A stretch of 64,000 nt of DNA from Gemmatimonadaceae bacterium. Its GTDB lineage: Bacteria; Gemmatimonadota; Gemmatimonadetes; Gemmatimonadales; Gemmatimonadaceae. Position 1 is the first letter of the stretch, and every line of letters starts with the position of its first letter. The notes below the pieces were generated by a model, which saw only the letters and a list, made by a program, of their open reading frames with translations, did not search any database and had not been told where the DNA came from. A program made the translations under genes and the position numbers. This document shows, piece after piece, positions 1 to 9,255 of the stretch. The stretch is from assembly GCA_036504815.1 (NCBI GenBank), contig DASXUN010000015.1, positions 124,001-188,000 on the forward strand, read 5' to 3'.

Positions 1-789
1 ATGTGCCAGCGCATCGAAGGTGTAGTGCTGCCGGAATTCGCTCACCGACACGCCGAGTTGATCTCGTACGTGACGCATGAAGCTCTGGGGTGACGAGTAG
101 TTCAGGCGGCGCGCAGCCTGAGCCGCCGAGACGATCGGCTGCTCAAGGAGCGCGGCGGCGAACAACAGCCGGATGTAGGCCAGGTACTTCTTGGGCGACG
201 GAAGCCCTGCCCGAAAGAACCGGGAGTTGAGCGAGCTCTGCCGCACCCGGAGCCCAGCGGCGAGGACGGTGGCCGATCCGACGAACGGCGCTGCCCGGAC
301 GAGGTAGTTCACGAAGAACTGCATCTCTTCGGACGCCTCCTGCAGGCTGGGCTCCAGCGCCCGCGCTACGCGGTTGGCCAGCTCCCATTCGGCGCGGGTG
401 ATGAGGTCCCTCAACCGGGACAGGCCGTCCCGACTGGACACGTCGACCGCGTCGCGGACGCCGTAGCGGCCGAACGCGAGCAGGGTGTCCGAGAGGCTCG
501 GGGTCCAGCCGCCCACCACCGCGATGAGAGTGCCGCCGCAGGTCACGGCGAGCTTGCCGACCTCGGGCGCGGAACGGGTGGTCATGGAGTCCTGGCCCAG
601 GAGGACGGCCCGGACGGGCCGTTCACGAACGACTGACAGGGCTGCCGACACCGAGGCCAGATGCACCGGCCGGGCGACCTCGCCAAGGGCCAGCGTCAGC
701 CGGTCCTGTAGGGTGGAGTCCACGACGGTGACGACGTCGGCCGTGGGTCGACTGTCAGAGCCGGGCTCCTTCTTGCAGGGTGCGTACAT
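1..789 (-). CDS. AraC-type transcriptional regulator, 3' end outside window
   Basis: Read on the minus strand, an ATG at 789 opens a frame that stays open to base 1 (263 codons), so the C-terminus is cut by the window. GGAGGACC at 795-802 is a strong ribosome binding site. Residues about 30-140 look like a degenerate receiver-like domain with alternating hydrophobic strands and no obvious phospho-acceptor. Residues about 175-263 carry an AraC-like helix-turn-helix (AARRLNYSSPQSFMRHVRDQ, then GVSVSEFR). The architecture matches the regulator at 42,603-43,394. It is divergent from the defence operon at 1143 and could regulate it; that role is inference. Confidence 0.8.
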   Translation of the reverse strand, partial: MYAPCKKEPGSDSRPTADVVTVVDSTLQDRLTLALGEVARPVHLASVSAALSVVRERPVRAVLLGQDSMTTRSAPEVGKLAVTCGGTLIAVVGGWTPSLSDTLLAFGRYGVRDAVDVSSRDGLSRLRDLITRAEWELANRVARALEPSLQEASEEMQFFVNYLVRAAPFVGSATVLAAGLRVRQSSLNSRFFRAGLPSPKKYLAYIRLLFAAALLEQPIVSAAQAARRLNYSSPQSFMRHVRDQLGVSVSEFRQHYTFDALAH

Positions 790-805
790 GGGTAGGTCCT
801 CCGCT

Positions 806-924
806 ATCGAGCGTGGAAATACGAGACGCCGCCCTCCCGCCGAGGCTATCGGCAGGAGGGCGGCGCCCATGGGATGAAAGAACGGATCGCTGGCGGCCTA
901 AGCCGCTACGATTCCACGCTCGAT
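806..924. repeat. Nested inverted repeats in the divergent intergenic region
   Basis: The 353 bp between the AraC-like gene and the defence operon (790-1142) hold no gene. ATCGAGCGTGGAA at 806-818 recurs inverted at 912-924 (13 of 13 bases). Between these arms lies an 11-bp GC-rich stem, 827-837 with 855-865, continued by GCCGA/TCGGC at 839-843 and 849-853. There is no clear T-tract on either strand, so it is a weak terminator candidate. It could be an operator or leader structure for the regulator. Confidence 0.55.
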
Positions 925-1142
925 GGTACGGTCAATCGGTGGGGGTGTGCAGAGGGAGGATTGTGCGCGGGGTGCACACGGAAGGGCATCGCATCGAGGC
1001 CCTTTTCAAGCCACTCGCAACTCCCTCTGGGATGCGAAGTTAGCCGGGGTTGTGGGTCACTCGCCCGAGCGCGACCTTAGAGGGAACCACGGCCGGTAGG
1101 CAGCGATGTGGTGTTGGGGAGCGCGCAGCCACGAGGAGCTGG

Positions 1143-4100
1143 ATGGACGTCTTTGATCTAAGATCGCGCCTGGTCGCCGACTACCAGAGCTACACCCGAA
1201 GCTTCATCAAGATTCGGGACCCTCGAATCGCGGCCCACGTCGATGACGCACTCAATGCGGGCGCTTTTTGGCCGGAACCTCTACTGCAGCTTAATCCGAC
1301 GTTCCTGGCCGGCGGCACGGTCGACGATCTAGTCGCAACGGGCGTCCTCCATTCGGAATGCTCGAAGATCTTCCGAATCGACAAGTCCGACAGCGATCTG
1401 ACCGGCAAGCAACTTCAACTGCACACGCACCAGCGCGATGCGATCCTCAAGGCAAAAGAGGGCAAGTCCTACGTCCTGACCAGCGGCACCGGCTCAGGCA
1501 AGAGCATGACGTACATCGTGCCGATCGTCGACCACGTCCTCCGTAACGGAACTGGCCGAGGCATACAGGCGATCGTGGTCTATCCGATGAACGCGCTGGC
1601 TAACAGTCAGGCGGAGGAACTGAAGAAGTTCCTTGAAAAGGGATACGCTGAGGGCCAGTCGCCGGTACGGTTTGCCAGATACACCGGACAAGAGAAGGGC
1701 GACGTGCGAGAGGAGATCCGCCGGAATCCGCCGGACATCCTGCTCACGAACTACATGATGCTGGAACTGCTCCTAACGCGGACAGAAGATCGCGAGTTGG
1801 TGCGGGCCGCGCAGGGGCTTCGCTTCCTCGTCTTCGACGAGTTGCACACCTATCGGGGCCGGCAAGGAGCCGATGTAGCCTTGCTCGTCCGGCGTTGCCG
1901 ACAGGCCTTCGGAGGCCACGATGCGATTTGCATCGGCACGTCGGCGACGATGGCCAGTGGCGGGTCGACTCATGATCAGCGTCGTGAAGTCGCGGCCGTC
2001 GCTCAGACACTATTTGGCGTGGAGGTTGGCCCCGAGCAAGTGATCGGAGAAACGCTGGAGCGTGCAACTCCGGAGGTCGACCTCACGAGTCCGTCCGTAC
2101 TCGACACAATCCGCGGGGCAGTCGCGTCGGACTCGGCGCCACCAGAGGCGTACGACGCATTTCGCGTGCATCCTCTCGCCTCGTGGATCGAGTCGACATT
2201 TGGCGTTCGGGAAGAAGCGGACACCAAAGTACTGATTCGCCAGCTTCCGCGCCGTCTGGAAGGCGACGACATCGAGCACCAGATGAGCGCCGCTACAGAG
2301 CTTGCGCAGATCACGGGTGTCGATGCAAGCCGTTGCAGTGAGGTGTTGCGTCGTTTCCTGCTGCACGGGTCGAAGCTGCGGCGTACAGAGTCGAGTCGCT
2401 TCCCGATCTTCGCGTTTCGGCTCCATCAGTTCTTCACGCGCGGCGATACCGTGTGGACCACAGTCGAGGGTGAAGATCAACGATATCTGGACCTCGCCAA
2501 GAAGGCGGCGAAGCCTGGAGAACCTGAAAAGCCGCTCTTTCCGCTCGTGTTCTGCAGGCACTGCGGTACGGCGTACTACCGAATCAAGGTGACTTCCCAG
2601 GACGGCGAACGGCGAGTGATGCCGCGCGAAGATCGCCGCGAGAGCGACGATGATGGCGCGAGCGACGCCTACCTGTATGTGAGCGCGGAGGCGCCATGGC
2701 CGCGCGCAGATGGACCGGCGGTATTGAATCGGTTGCCGGAGTTCATGAAAGAGACCACTGCCCAAGGCGTCGAACGCGTAAGCCCGAGCTCTCGGGCGGA
2801 CGTTCCTGAACCGGTGTTTGTCGATGCACGGGGATACTTGGTGTCTGAAGGCGAGGGGCTCGCCGCCGCCATTCTCCACCGCAAGTTCGTCTTTTGCCTG
2901 GAGCCTTCATGCGGCGTCGCATACACCAAGACGCAGCGGTCGGAGCGCAACAAGCTGACGACGCTTGGCGTCGACAACCGAAGTACTGCCACGACGATTC
3001 TGGCGGTGCGCTCGCTGATTGAACTGCAGGCAGATCGCGAGTTGAAGCCTGAAGCGCGCAAACTCCTCAGCTTCACGGACAATCGGCAGGATGCCTCGCT
3101 ACAAGCGGGCCACTTCAACGACTTCGTACAGGTCGCACTCCTGCGCTCGGCACTCCACAAGGCAACTCAACAAAAGGGGTCTGCCGGCCTCACTCACGGC
3201 GAGCTATCGCGTCACGTCTTTGACGCCATGCAGCTACGCTTCGACGAGTATGCCGCAGATCCGGATGTCCGTGGCCCGGCAAAGAACGCGACGGATGACG
3301 CGCTCCGGCGCGTGACCGACTACTTCCTGTACCGCGATCTGCAGCGTGGCTGGCGCGTCACCGCGCCAAACCTCGAGGACTGCGGCCTTCTTCGGTTTGA
3401 CTACGAAGGCCTCACCGGTCCAGACAGTTTGCTTGAAGAAGCGGACCTATGGAACGTCGGGTTCTCCGTTCAGGATGGCCGCGATGCCGAACGCCTCGTC
3501 GAGGTGCCGGCTTCGCTACGAGGCTGTCCGAGTGAGGTCAGAGAGCAGATCCTTCGGACTTGCCTCGATGTCATGCGGCGCGCGCTCGCGCTCAAGGTGG
3601 ATGTGTTGGATCCGCAGAAACAGCTGGATCTGGTCGAGCAGACCAAGCCTCGGTTGCTCGAGGAGACGGTCTGGTACTTGGAAGACGCGCGCGACCTCAC
3701 TCGCGCAGTCGTTGCTTACCCGCGTCCGAAGCGGCAGCACGACCGGGACGGCTTATTCATCTCGTCCTACGGCGCGTTCGGTCGCTATGTCAAACGGTCT
3801 CTAGCTCCCTCGCTGCCGGAGGGACACGCTCTCGATCGCGTAGAGGTCGACCAGGTCATCCGATTCCTGTTCCTGTCGCTCAAGCGATACGGCATCGTGG
3901 AACAGGTCCGGAGTGGACGGGACGATGAAGATCCGGGATACCAACTGAACGCGGACGCCCTTCGGTGGCTTCCAAGCGATGGCGAGGTCCGCCCGATCGA
4001 CCGCACGCGGTTGTTGGAGACGGGCGAGATTCCACCGGAAGTGAACCGATATTTCGTCGAGTGTTACCAGCGCTTCGCCGACCTGAAGGTTGTTCTTGAG

Positions 4101-6422
4101 GCCCGCGAACACACGGCTCAAGTGACCTCGGAAGATCGTGAAGAACGCGAAACTCGATTCCGCACGGGCGACCTTCCCCTGCTCTTCTGCTCGCCGACGA
4201 TGGAGCTTGGTGTCGACATCGCCCAGCTCAATCTGGTGAACCTCCGCAACGTGCCGCCCACGCCGGCCAACTATGCACAGCGGAGCGGTCGTGCTGGGCG
4301 CGGCGGGCAACCGGCTCTCGTCTTCACGTACTGTGCGGGTCGCAGCCCGCACGATCAGTTCTTCTATCGAGAGCCGAGCAAGATGGTTGCGGGCTCAGTC
4401 GCTCCGCCACGTATCGACCTGCGGAATCGGGATTTGTTGCGTTCGCACGTCAACGCGATTTGGATGGAAGTCGCCAAGCCGGACCTCGGCAAGACACTCA
4501 CCACGGTCGTCGAACTCACTCCGGCAGACGGCAAGCTTCCATTGCCGGTCAAAGACCACCTGCTTCGGGAGCTGCGAAGCCCGGCTCATCGGGCGGCAGC
4601 GCTGGCCAAGGCGACCGAGCTGATTGCCGGCCTCCGTGGGGAGCTTGGAACTGCGACCTGGTTCCACGATCACTGGCTTGAAGAAGTCCTCGATCAGGTA
4701 GAGCGCAGTTTCGATTCGGCGTGCGAGCGCTGGCGGAGTCTGTACCGCGCCGCTGTGCGCCAGCGCGAGCTGCACCATCGGATCATCGGTGATCATTCGA
4801 GGCCGGAGATGGAGCGGAACCACTCGCGCCGGTTGCGGGCTCAGGCGGAGAGCCAGATTCGCCTGCTCACGGAGGCTGAAGGAATCTACGAGGGCGACTT
4901 TTACTCCTACCGCTACTTTGCCGCCGAAGGCTTCCTGCCCGGCTATAACTTCCCGCGCCTGCCCTTGTCGGCGTACGTGCCGGGACGCCGACAGCGGAAA
5001 GGTCGCGACGAGTTTGTCTCTCGCCCTCGGTTCCTCGCCATTTCCGAGTTCGGACCACGCGCGCTCGTCTACCACGAAGGCGCGCGCTACCGAGTCTACA
5101 AGGTCAATCTCGATTTCGGTTCGGCCGATACAGAGGCCACGCACGACCTCGTCACGGCCACGCTCAAACGTTGCGCGCGGTGCGGGTACGCTCACCTTGA
5201 GCAGGGCAACAACCTTACTGAGGTTTGCGACCGGTGCGGCACGGCCTTGGACGGCCCGGCGCGCATCGAGAACCTAGTCCAACTCCAGAACGTGAGTCTC
5301 AAGCTCGCGCAGCGCATCACCTGCGACGAAGAAGAGCGGCAGCGCTTCGGCTACAAGCTGGTCACGTCCTACCGGTTCCCGGAAATCGGCGGCAAACAGG
5401 ATCGGAAGGACGCCGAGGTCTACAGCGACGGCTCACTCGTGCTCCGAATGAGTTACGGCGATTCGACCGACCTCTATCGCATCAATCTTGGGTGGTCCAA
5501 TCAGCGAGGGACACAGCCGCCGGGATTCAACCTCGATCTGGAGCGTGGCTATTGGTCGCGCAACCAGGCCGACGACGAGGATCAGGACGATGCGGCGTCG
5601 CAGACGAGGATCCAGCGTGTCGTGCCGTACGTGAAGGACACCAAGAACGCGCTTGTCCTTCGATTTGAGCCGCCCCGCTCCAGTGCGGAAATGGCTGGCC
5701 TTCAAGCGGCATTCAAGCAGGCCATTCAGCGGCACTTTCAGCTTGAACCGCGCGAGATCTCATGCGAGCCGATGCCTTCGCCTCAGGATCGTCAGGAAAT
5801 CCTCTTCTACGAAGCGTCGGAGGGTGGCGCTGGCGTGCTGCGCCAGCTCGTCGAGGATCCGGCCATCCTGCCCCTGTTGGCGACGCGGGCACTCGAACTC
5901 TGCCACTACGATCCGGCCTCGTTGACGGATCGGGGCGCGAGCTATTGCGGGAAGGCGTGTTACGAATGCCTCCTCGATTATGGCAACCAGCCCGATCACA
6001 AGGACCTCGATCGCGATCTGATCCGCGATCTCCTGGCTGAGCTCTCGCGTTCGGAGTGCCGTCCAGCAGGTGGGATGGGGTCGCGCGTCGAGCGCATGGC
6101 CGCCCTCCGCAAGCGTTGCGACAGCAAGCTTGAGCAGAGATGGCTGGACATGGTCGATAAGCTGATGCTCCGGCCGCCGAGCGATTCGCAATACCTGATT
6201 CCAGGCTACTACACACAGCCGGACTTCTTCTATCGCGAGCACAACGCAGCGATCTACGTCGATGGCCCCCCGCATGATGAGGCTGACCAGATCCACAAGG
6301 ACGAGCAAGTGACGAAGGCGCTGATCGAGATGGGTTACATCGTGGTCCGTTTCCACCATAAGGAGGATTGGCTCGCCATCTTCCGACGCCATCCCGACGT
6401 GTTCGGCGCGCCGCAACGATGA
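1143..6422 (+). CDS. DISARM-like DEAD/DEAH helicase fused to DUF1998 and a nuclease-like C-terminus
   Basis: Predicted protein of 1759 aa. ATG 1143 is preferred because AGGAG precedes it by a few bases and the downstream N-terminus looks folded; the open frame extends further up. Walker A SGTGSGK is at about 114-120, DELH at about 232-235, GTSAT just after, and motif VI QRSGRAGR at about 1046-1053, giving a superfamily 2 helicase. Cysteine pairs occur near 470 (CRHC) and 1345-1366 (CARC, CDRC). CGKACYECLLDYGNQPDH near 1600 is typical of DUF1998. The last 70 residues (PDFF, AIYVDGPPHD, GYIVVRF) resemble DUF559/VSR-type PD-(D/E)XK folds. In DISARM, DrmA (helicase) and DrmB (DUF1998) are separate; here they appear fused, as in Druantia DruE. 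The stop overlaps the next start (ATGA). Antiviral function is inferred from family and context. Confidence 0.85.
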   Translation: MDVFDLRSRLVADYQSYTRSFIKIRDPRIAAHVDDALNAGAFWPEPLLQLNPTFLAGGTVDDLVATGVLHSECSKIFRIDKSDSDLTGKQLQLHTHQRDAILKAKEGKSYVLTSGTGSGKSMTYIVPIVDHVLRNGTGRGIQAIVVYPMNALANSQAEELKKFLEKGYAEGQSPVRFARYTGQEKGDVREEIRRNPPDILLTNYMMLELLLTRTEDRELVRAAQGLRFLVFDELHTYRGRQGADVALLVRRCRQAFGGHDAICIGTSATMASGGSTHDQRREVAAVAQTLFGVEVGPEQVIGETLERATPEVDLTSPSVLDTIRGAVASDSAPPEAYDAFRVHPLASWIESTFGVREEADTKVLIRQLPRRLEGDDIEHQMSAATELAQITGVDASRCSEVLRRFLLHGSKLRRTESSRFPIFAFRLHQFFTRGDTVWTTVEGEDQRYLDLAKKAAKPGEPEKPLFPLVFCRHCGTAYYRIKVTSQDGERRVMPREDRRESDDDGASDAYLYVSAEAPWPRADGPAVLNRLPEFMKETTAQGVERVSPSSRADVPEPVFVDARGYLVSEGEGLAAAILHRKFVFCLEPSCGVAYTKTQRSERNKLTTLGVDNRSTATTILAVRSLIELQADRELKPEARKLLSFTDNRQDASLQAGHFNDFVQVALLRSALHKATQQKGSAGLTHGELSRHVFDAMQLRFDEYAADPDVRGPAKNATDDALRRVTDYFLYRDLQRGWRVTAPNLEDCGLLRFDYEGLTGPDSLLEEADLWNVGFSVQDGRDAERLVEVPASLRGCPSEVREQILRTCLDVMRRALALKVDVLDPQKQLDLVEQTKPRLLEETVWYLEDARDLTRAVVAYPRPKRQHDRDGLFISSYGAFGRYVKRSLAPSLPEGHALDRVEVDQVIRFLFLSLKRYGIVEQVRSGRDDEDPGYQLNADALRWLPSDGEVRPIDRTRLLETGEIPPEVNRYFVECYQRFADLKVVLEAREHTAQVTSEDREERETRFRTGDLPLLFCSPTMELGVDIAQLNLVNLRNVPPTPANYAQRSGRAGRGGQPALVFTYCAGRSPHDQFFYREPSKMVAGSVAPPRIDLRNRDLLRSHVNAIWMEVAKPDLGKTLTTVVELTPADGKLPLPVKDHLLRELRSPAHRAAALAKATELIAGLRGELGTATWFHDHWLEEVLDQVERSFDSACERWRSLYRAAVRQRELHHRIIGDHSRPEMERNHSRRLRAQAESQIRLLTEAEGIYEGDFYSYRYFAAEGFLPGYNFPRLPLSAYVPGRRQRKGRDEFVSRPRFLAISEFGPRALVYHEGARYRVYKVNLDFGSADTEATHDLVTATLKRCARCGYAHLEQGNNLTEVCDRCGTALDGPARIENLVQLQNVSLKLAQRITCDEEERQRFGYKLVTSYRFPEIGGKQDRKDAEVYSDGSLVLRMSYGDSTDLYRINLGWSNQRGTQPPGFNLDLERGYWSRNQADDEDQDDAASQTRIQRVVPYVKDTKNALVLRFEPPRSSAEMAGLQAAFKQAIQRHFQLEPREISCEPMPSPQDRQEILFYEASEGGAGVLRQLVEDPAILPLLATRALELCHYDPASLTDRGASYCGKACYECLLDYGNQPDHKDLDRDLIRDLLAELSRSECRPAGGMGSRVERMAALRKRCDSKLEQRWLDMVDKLMLRPPSDSQYLIPGYYTQPDFFYREHNAAIYVDGPPHDEADQIHKDEQVTKALIEMGYIVVRFHHKEDWLAIFRRHPDVFGAPQR

Positions 6423-9253
6423 GTGCCGCTGCACTTTCCAAGCCAGGGAATCTCGTCCACGCGAGAGGGCGCGAGTGGGTCGTACTGCCCGACTCAACCG
6501 ATGAGCTCCTGATCCTCCGACCGGTCGGCGGACTGGACGAGGAAGTCACGGGGGTTCTGCCAGCAGTGGAGCCGGTGACGTCGGCGACGTTTCCTCTACC
6601 GGGCGCTGCCGACTTAGGCGACTTCGCGTCGGGGCGTCTACTTCGGGATGCCGCGCGACTATCCACACGGGCCGCTGCCGGGCCGTTCAGGAGCTTTGGG
6701 CGAATCGCGGTTGAACCGCGTCCGTATCAGTTGGTTCCCCTGATGATGGCGCTGAAGCTCGACCCCGTACGACTTCTGATTGCCGACGACGTCGGTATCG
6801 GCAAAACAATCGAAGCGAGCATCATCGCACGTGAACTGCTGGATCGCGGTGAGATCAAGCGGATGGCCGTGCTTTGCCCGCCTCACCTTGCAGAGCAGTG
6901 GCAGGGTGAGCTGGCGGAGAAGTTTCATATCGATGCCGAACTCGTGCTGTCCAGCACGATTCAGCGCCTTGAGCGCGATCTGCCGCTCGGAGTCTCAGTG
7001 TTCGACCACTACCGGTATACGGTGGTGTCGACAGACTTCATCAAGACGCCACGCCACGCGGATGATTTTGTGCGTCGATGCCCGGAGTTCGTGATAGTCG
7101 ACGAGGCGCACGGCTGCACGCTTTCGGGCGGAATAGGGCGCGGCAGACAACAGAGATTCGACCTGCTGCGGAGAGTGAGCGAAGAGCCGACGAGACACGT
7201 TGTTCTGGTCACCGCAACGCCCCACAGCGGCAACGAAGAAGCGTTTCGGTCATTGCTCAGCCTGCTCGATGGCAAATTCGCGGACCTGCCACCGGACTTG
7301 GATCGCTCCGGACGCGAGGGCCTACAACGAAACCTGGCGCGACATCTCGTTCAGCGCCGGAGAGCCGACATTCGGCACTATCTCGAAACCGACACCGCCT
7401 TTCCTGAGCGAAAGGATAAGGAAGCTACTTACGCGTTCAGTGCCGGTTATAGGGCACTTTTCGACGAGATTCTCGCGTTTGCACGCGACTACGTCATGGT
7501 CGATGGCGAAGAGAAGCATCACCAGCGCGTGCGGTACTGGTCCGCTCTGGCCCTGCTGCGCTGCGTGTCGTCGAGTCCTGCCGCTGCTGCCGCGACGCTA
7601 CGGAGTCGCGCGGCGGTGGATGAGGCTGGTGATGAGGACATTGACGAGGTTGGTCGACGGACGGTCCTTGATCAAGGAGACGATGACGACACCGTAGCGA
7701 TCGACTTCAGCCCAGGATCTGACACGGAGGGCGGCGGGGACGCCACACGTCGTAGACTGTTGGCCTTCGCCCGCCGGGCCGAGGCGATCGAACCGGCCAA
7801 CGACCTGAAACTTCAGGGCGCCGTGCGGGAACTCAAGGCACTCTTGAAGGATGGCTTCCAGCCAGTCGTATTCTGCCGGTTTGTCGATACCGCTGAGTAC
7901 GTCGCCCGTCGCTTGCGCGAAGCGCTGCCCACCAAAGTACGCGTTGAAGCGGTAACGGGGCTGCTCCCCTCGGCGGAGCGAGAGTCCCGCATTGGAGAAC
8001 TAGTCGGCGAGGACGGCGACTATGTGCTGGTGTGCACGGATTGTCTTTCGGAAGGCATCAATCTGCAGCAACACTTCAATGCCGTGCTGCACTACGACCT
8101 AGCTTGGAATCCCACGCGTCATGAGCAGCGGGAGGGACGGGTAGATCGATTCGGCCAAAAGAAGGACGAGGTTCGTGTCGTCACCTACTACGGTACGGAC
8201 AATCCGATTGATGGCGTGATCTTGGACGTGCTGATTCGCAAACACAAGAGCATCAAGAACGACCTTGGTGTTGCCGTGGCGATCCCGGGCTCGAGCGAAC
8301 AGATCGCTGAAGCACTGTTTGAAGGTGCGCTGTTTCGAGAGAGCACGCGCGCGGACCGTAGCCAGCTGACGCTGGACTTCATCGACAACCTGCCGACGAA
8401 GAAGAAGGCCATTCATGCGGAATGGGATAGCGCTCGCGACCGCGAGAAGGTCAGCCGATCGCGTTTCGCACAACATTCGCTGAGTCCCGAGACGGTGGCG
8501 ACCGAGCTGCAAAACGTCCGGGCAGCCATCGGCCGAAGCGAGGACGTTGCACGTTTCGTGACTGCCGTACTTCACGCGGCCAGCGTGCCGGTCACGATCA
8601 AGGACAATGCGGTGACTGTGCATCTGAGCAACGACATAGGGCGTTCACTGCGTCAAGCAATCGGAAGTAACGAGACGTTCACGGGTCGATTCGACCTGCC
8701 GCTCGCGGACAACGAGGTCTACCTGGGTCGCACCGGTCCAGTGGTCGAGGGACTCGCGAGCTGGACTCTCGATCAGGCGCTCGACTCGGTGGCTCGCGAG
8801 GGCCGCGCGGTAGCGGCTCGCTGCGGGGTGATTTCGACTTCATCTGTGGCGGCGCGCACGACGCTCGTCGTTGCGCGTTTCCGCTACCAGCTGAAGGTAG
8901 GGAGTTCGAATGCAGAGGCGATCCTCGTCGAGGAGATTGTGCCACTTGCGTCCACCGGCTCCACAGCTGAGGCGGCGTGGCTCACACCGGAGGAGAGTGA
9001 AGAGCTGCTGGCGGCGCGTCCCGACCGCAACCTCCTACCAACAGCCATAGAGCAGCAGCTCGCCTTTCTCCTTCCGACGCTTCCTACACTCCAGAGGAGC
9101 CTCGAAGCTGTCGCTCAGGCGCGCGCCGGCGCGCAGCTCGCCGCCCACGAGCGCGTTCGAGTGGCCGCGCGCGCGAAAGGGAAGGTCACGATCGAGCCCG
9201 TGCTTCCTGTGGATATCCTCGGGGCGTACGTCGTGCTTCCGCGAATCGGCTGA
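6419..9253 (+). CDS. SNF2-family helicase, DrmD-like
   Basis: Predicted protein of 944 aa, starting at the ATG that overlaps the upstream TGA, which implies translational coupling. Visible SNF2 motifs are Walker A DDVGIGKTIEA near 125, DEAH (VIVDEAHG) near 228, TATPHSG near 270, and C-terminal helicase motifs CLSEGINLQ near 545 and NPTRHEQREGRVDRFGQ near 570. Length and motif set match DrmD, the SNF2 protein of class 1 DISARM, and HepA/RapA-like proteins. The likely role is ATP-driven DNA translocation together with the adjacent helicase and methylase. Only 2 nt separate it from the next gene. Confidence 0.85.
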   Translation: MSAAALSKPGNLVHARGREWVVLPDSTDELLILRPVGGLDEEVTGVLPAVEPVTSATFPLPGAADLGDFASGRLLRDAARLSTRAAAGPFRSFGRIAVEPRPYQLVPLMMALKLDPVRLLIADDVGIGKTIEASIIARELLDRGEIKRMAVLCPPHLAEQWQGELAEKFHIDAELVLSSTIQRLERDLPLGVSVFDHYRYTVVSTDFIKTPRHADDFVRRCPEFVIVDEAHGCTLSGGIGRGRQQRFDLLRRVSEEPTRHVVLVTATPHSGNEEAFRSLLSLLDGKFADLPPDLDRSGREGLQRNLARHLVQRRRADIRHYLETDTAFPERKDKEATYAFSAGYRALFDEILAFARDYVMVDGEEKHHQRVRYWSALALLRCVSSSPAAAAATLRSRAAVDEAGDEDIDEVGRRTVLDQGDDDDTVAIDFSPGSDTEGGGDATRRRLLAFARRAEAIEPANDLKLQGAVRELKALLKDGFQPVVFCRFVDTAEYVARRLREALPTKVRVEAVTGLLPSAERESRIGELVGEDGDYVLVCTDCLSEGINLQQHFNAVLHYDLAWNPTRHEQREGRVDRFGQKKDEVRVVTYYGTDNPIDGVILDVLIRKHKSIKNDLGVAVAIPGSSEQIAEALFEGALFRESTRADRSQLTLDFIDNLPTKKKAIHAEWDSARDREKVSRSRFAQHSLSPETVATELQNVRAAIGRSEDVARFVTAVLHAASVPVTIKDNAVTVHLSNDIGRSLRQAIGSNETFTGRFDLPLADNEVYLGRTGPVVEGLASWTLDQALDSVAREGRAVAARCGVISTSSVAARTTLVVARFRYQLKVGSSNAEAILVEEIVPLASTGSTAEAAWLTPEESEELLAARPDRNLLPTAIEQQLAFLLPTLPTLQRSLEAVAQARAGAQLAAHERVRVAARAKGKVTIEPVLPVDILGAYVVLPRIG

Positions 9254-9255
9254 CG

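Noticed and set aside
1050..1142. Upstream start of the fused helicase at 1050
   Set aside because: The first 31 residues look non-coding and ATG 1143 has a proper ribosome site.
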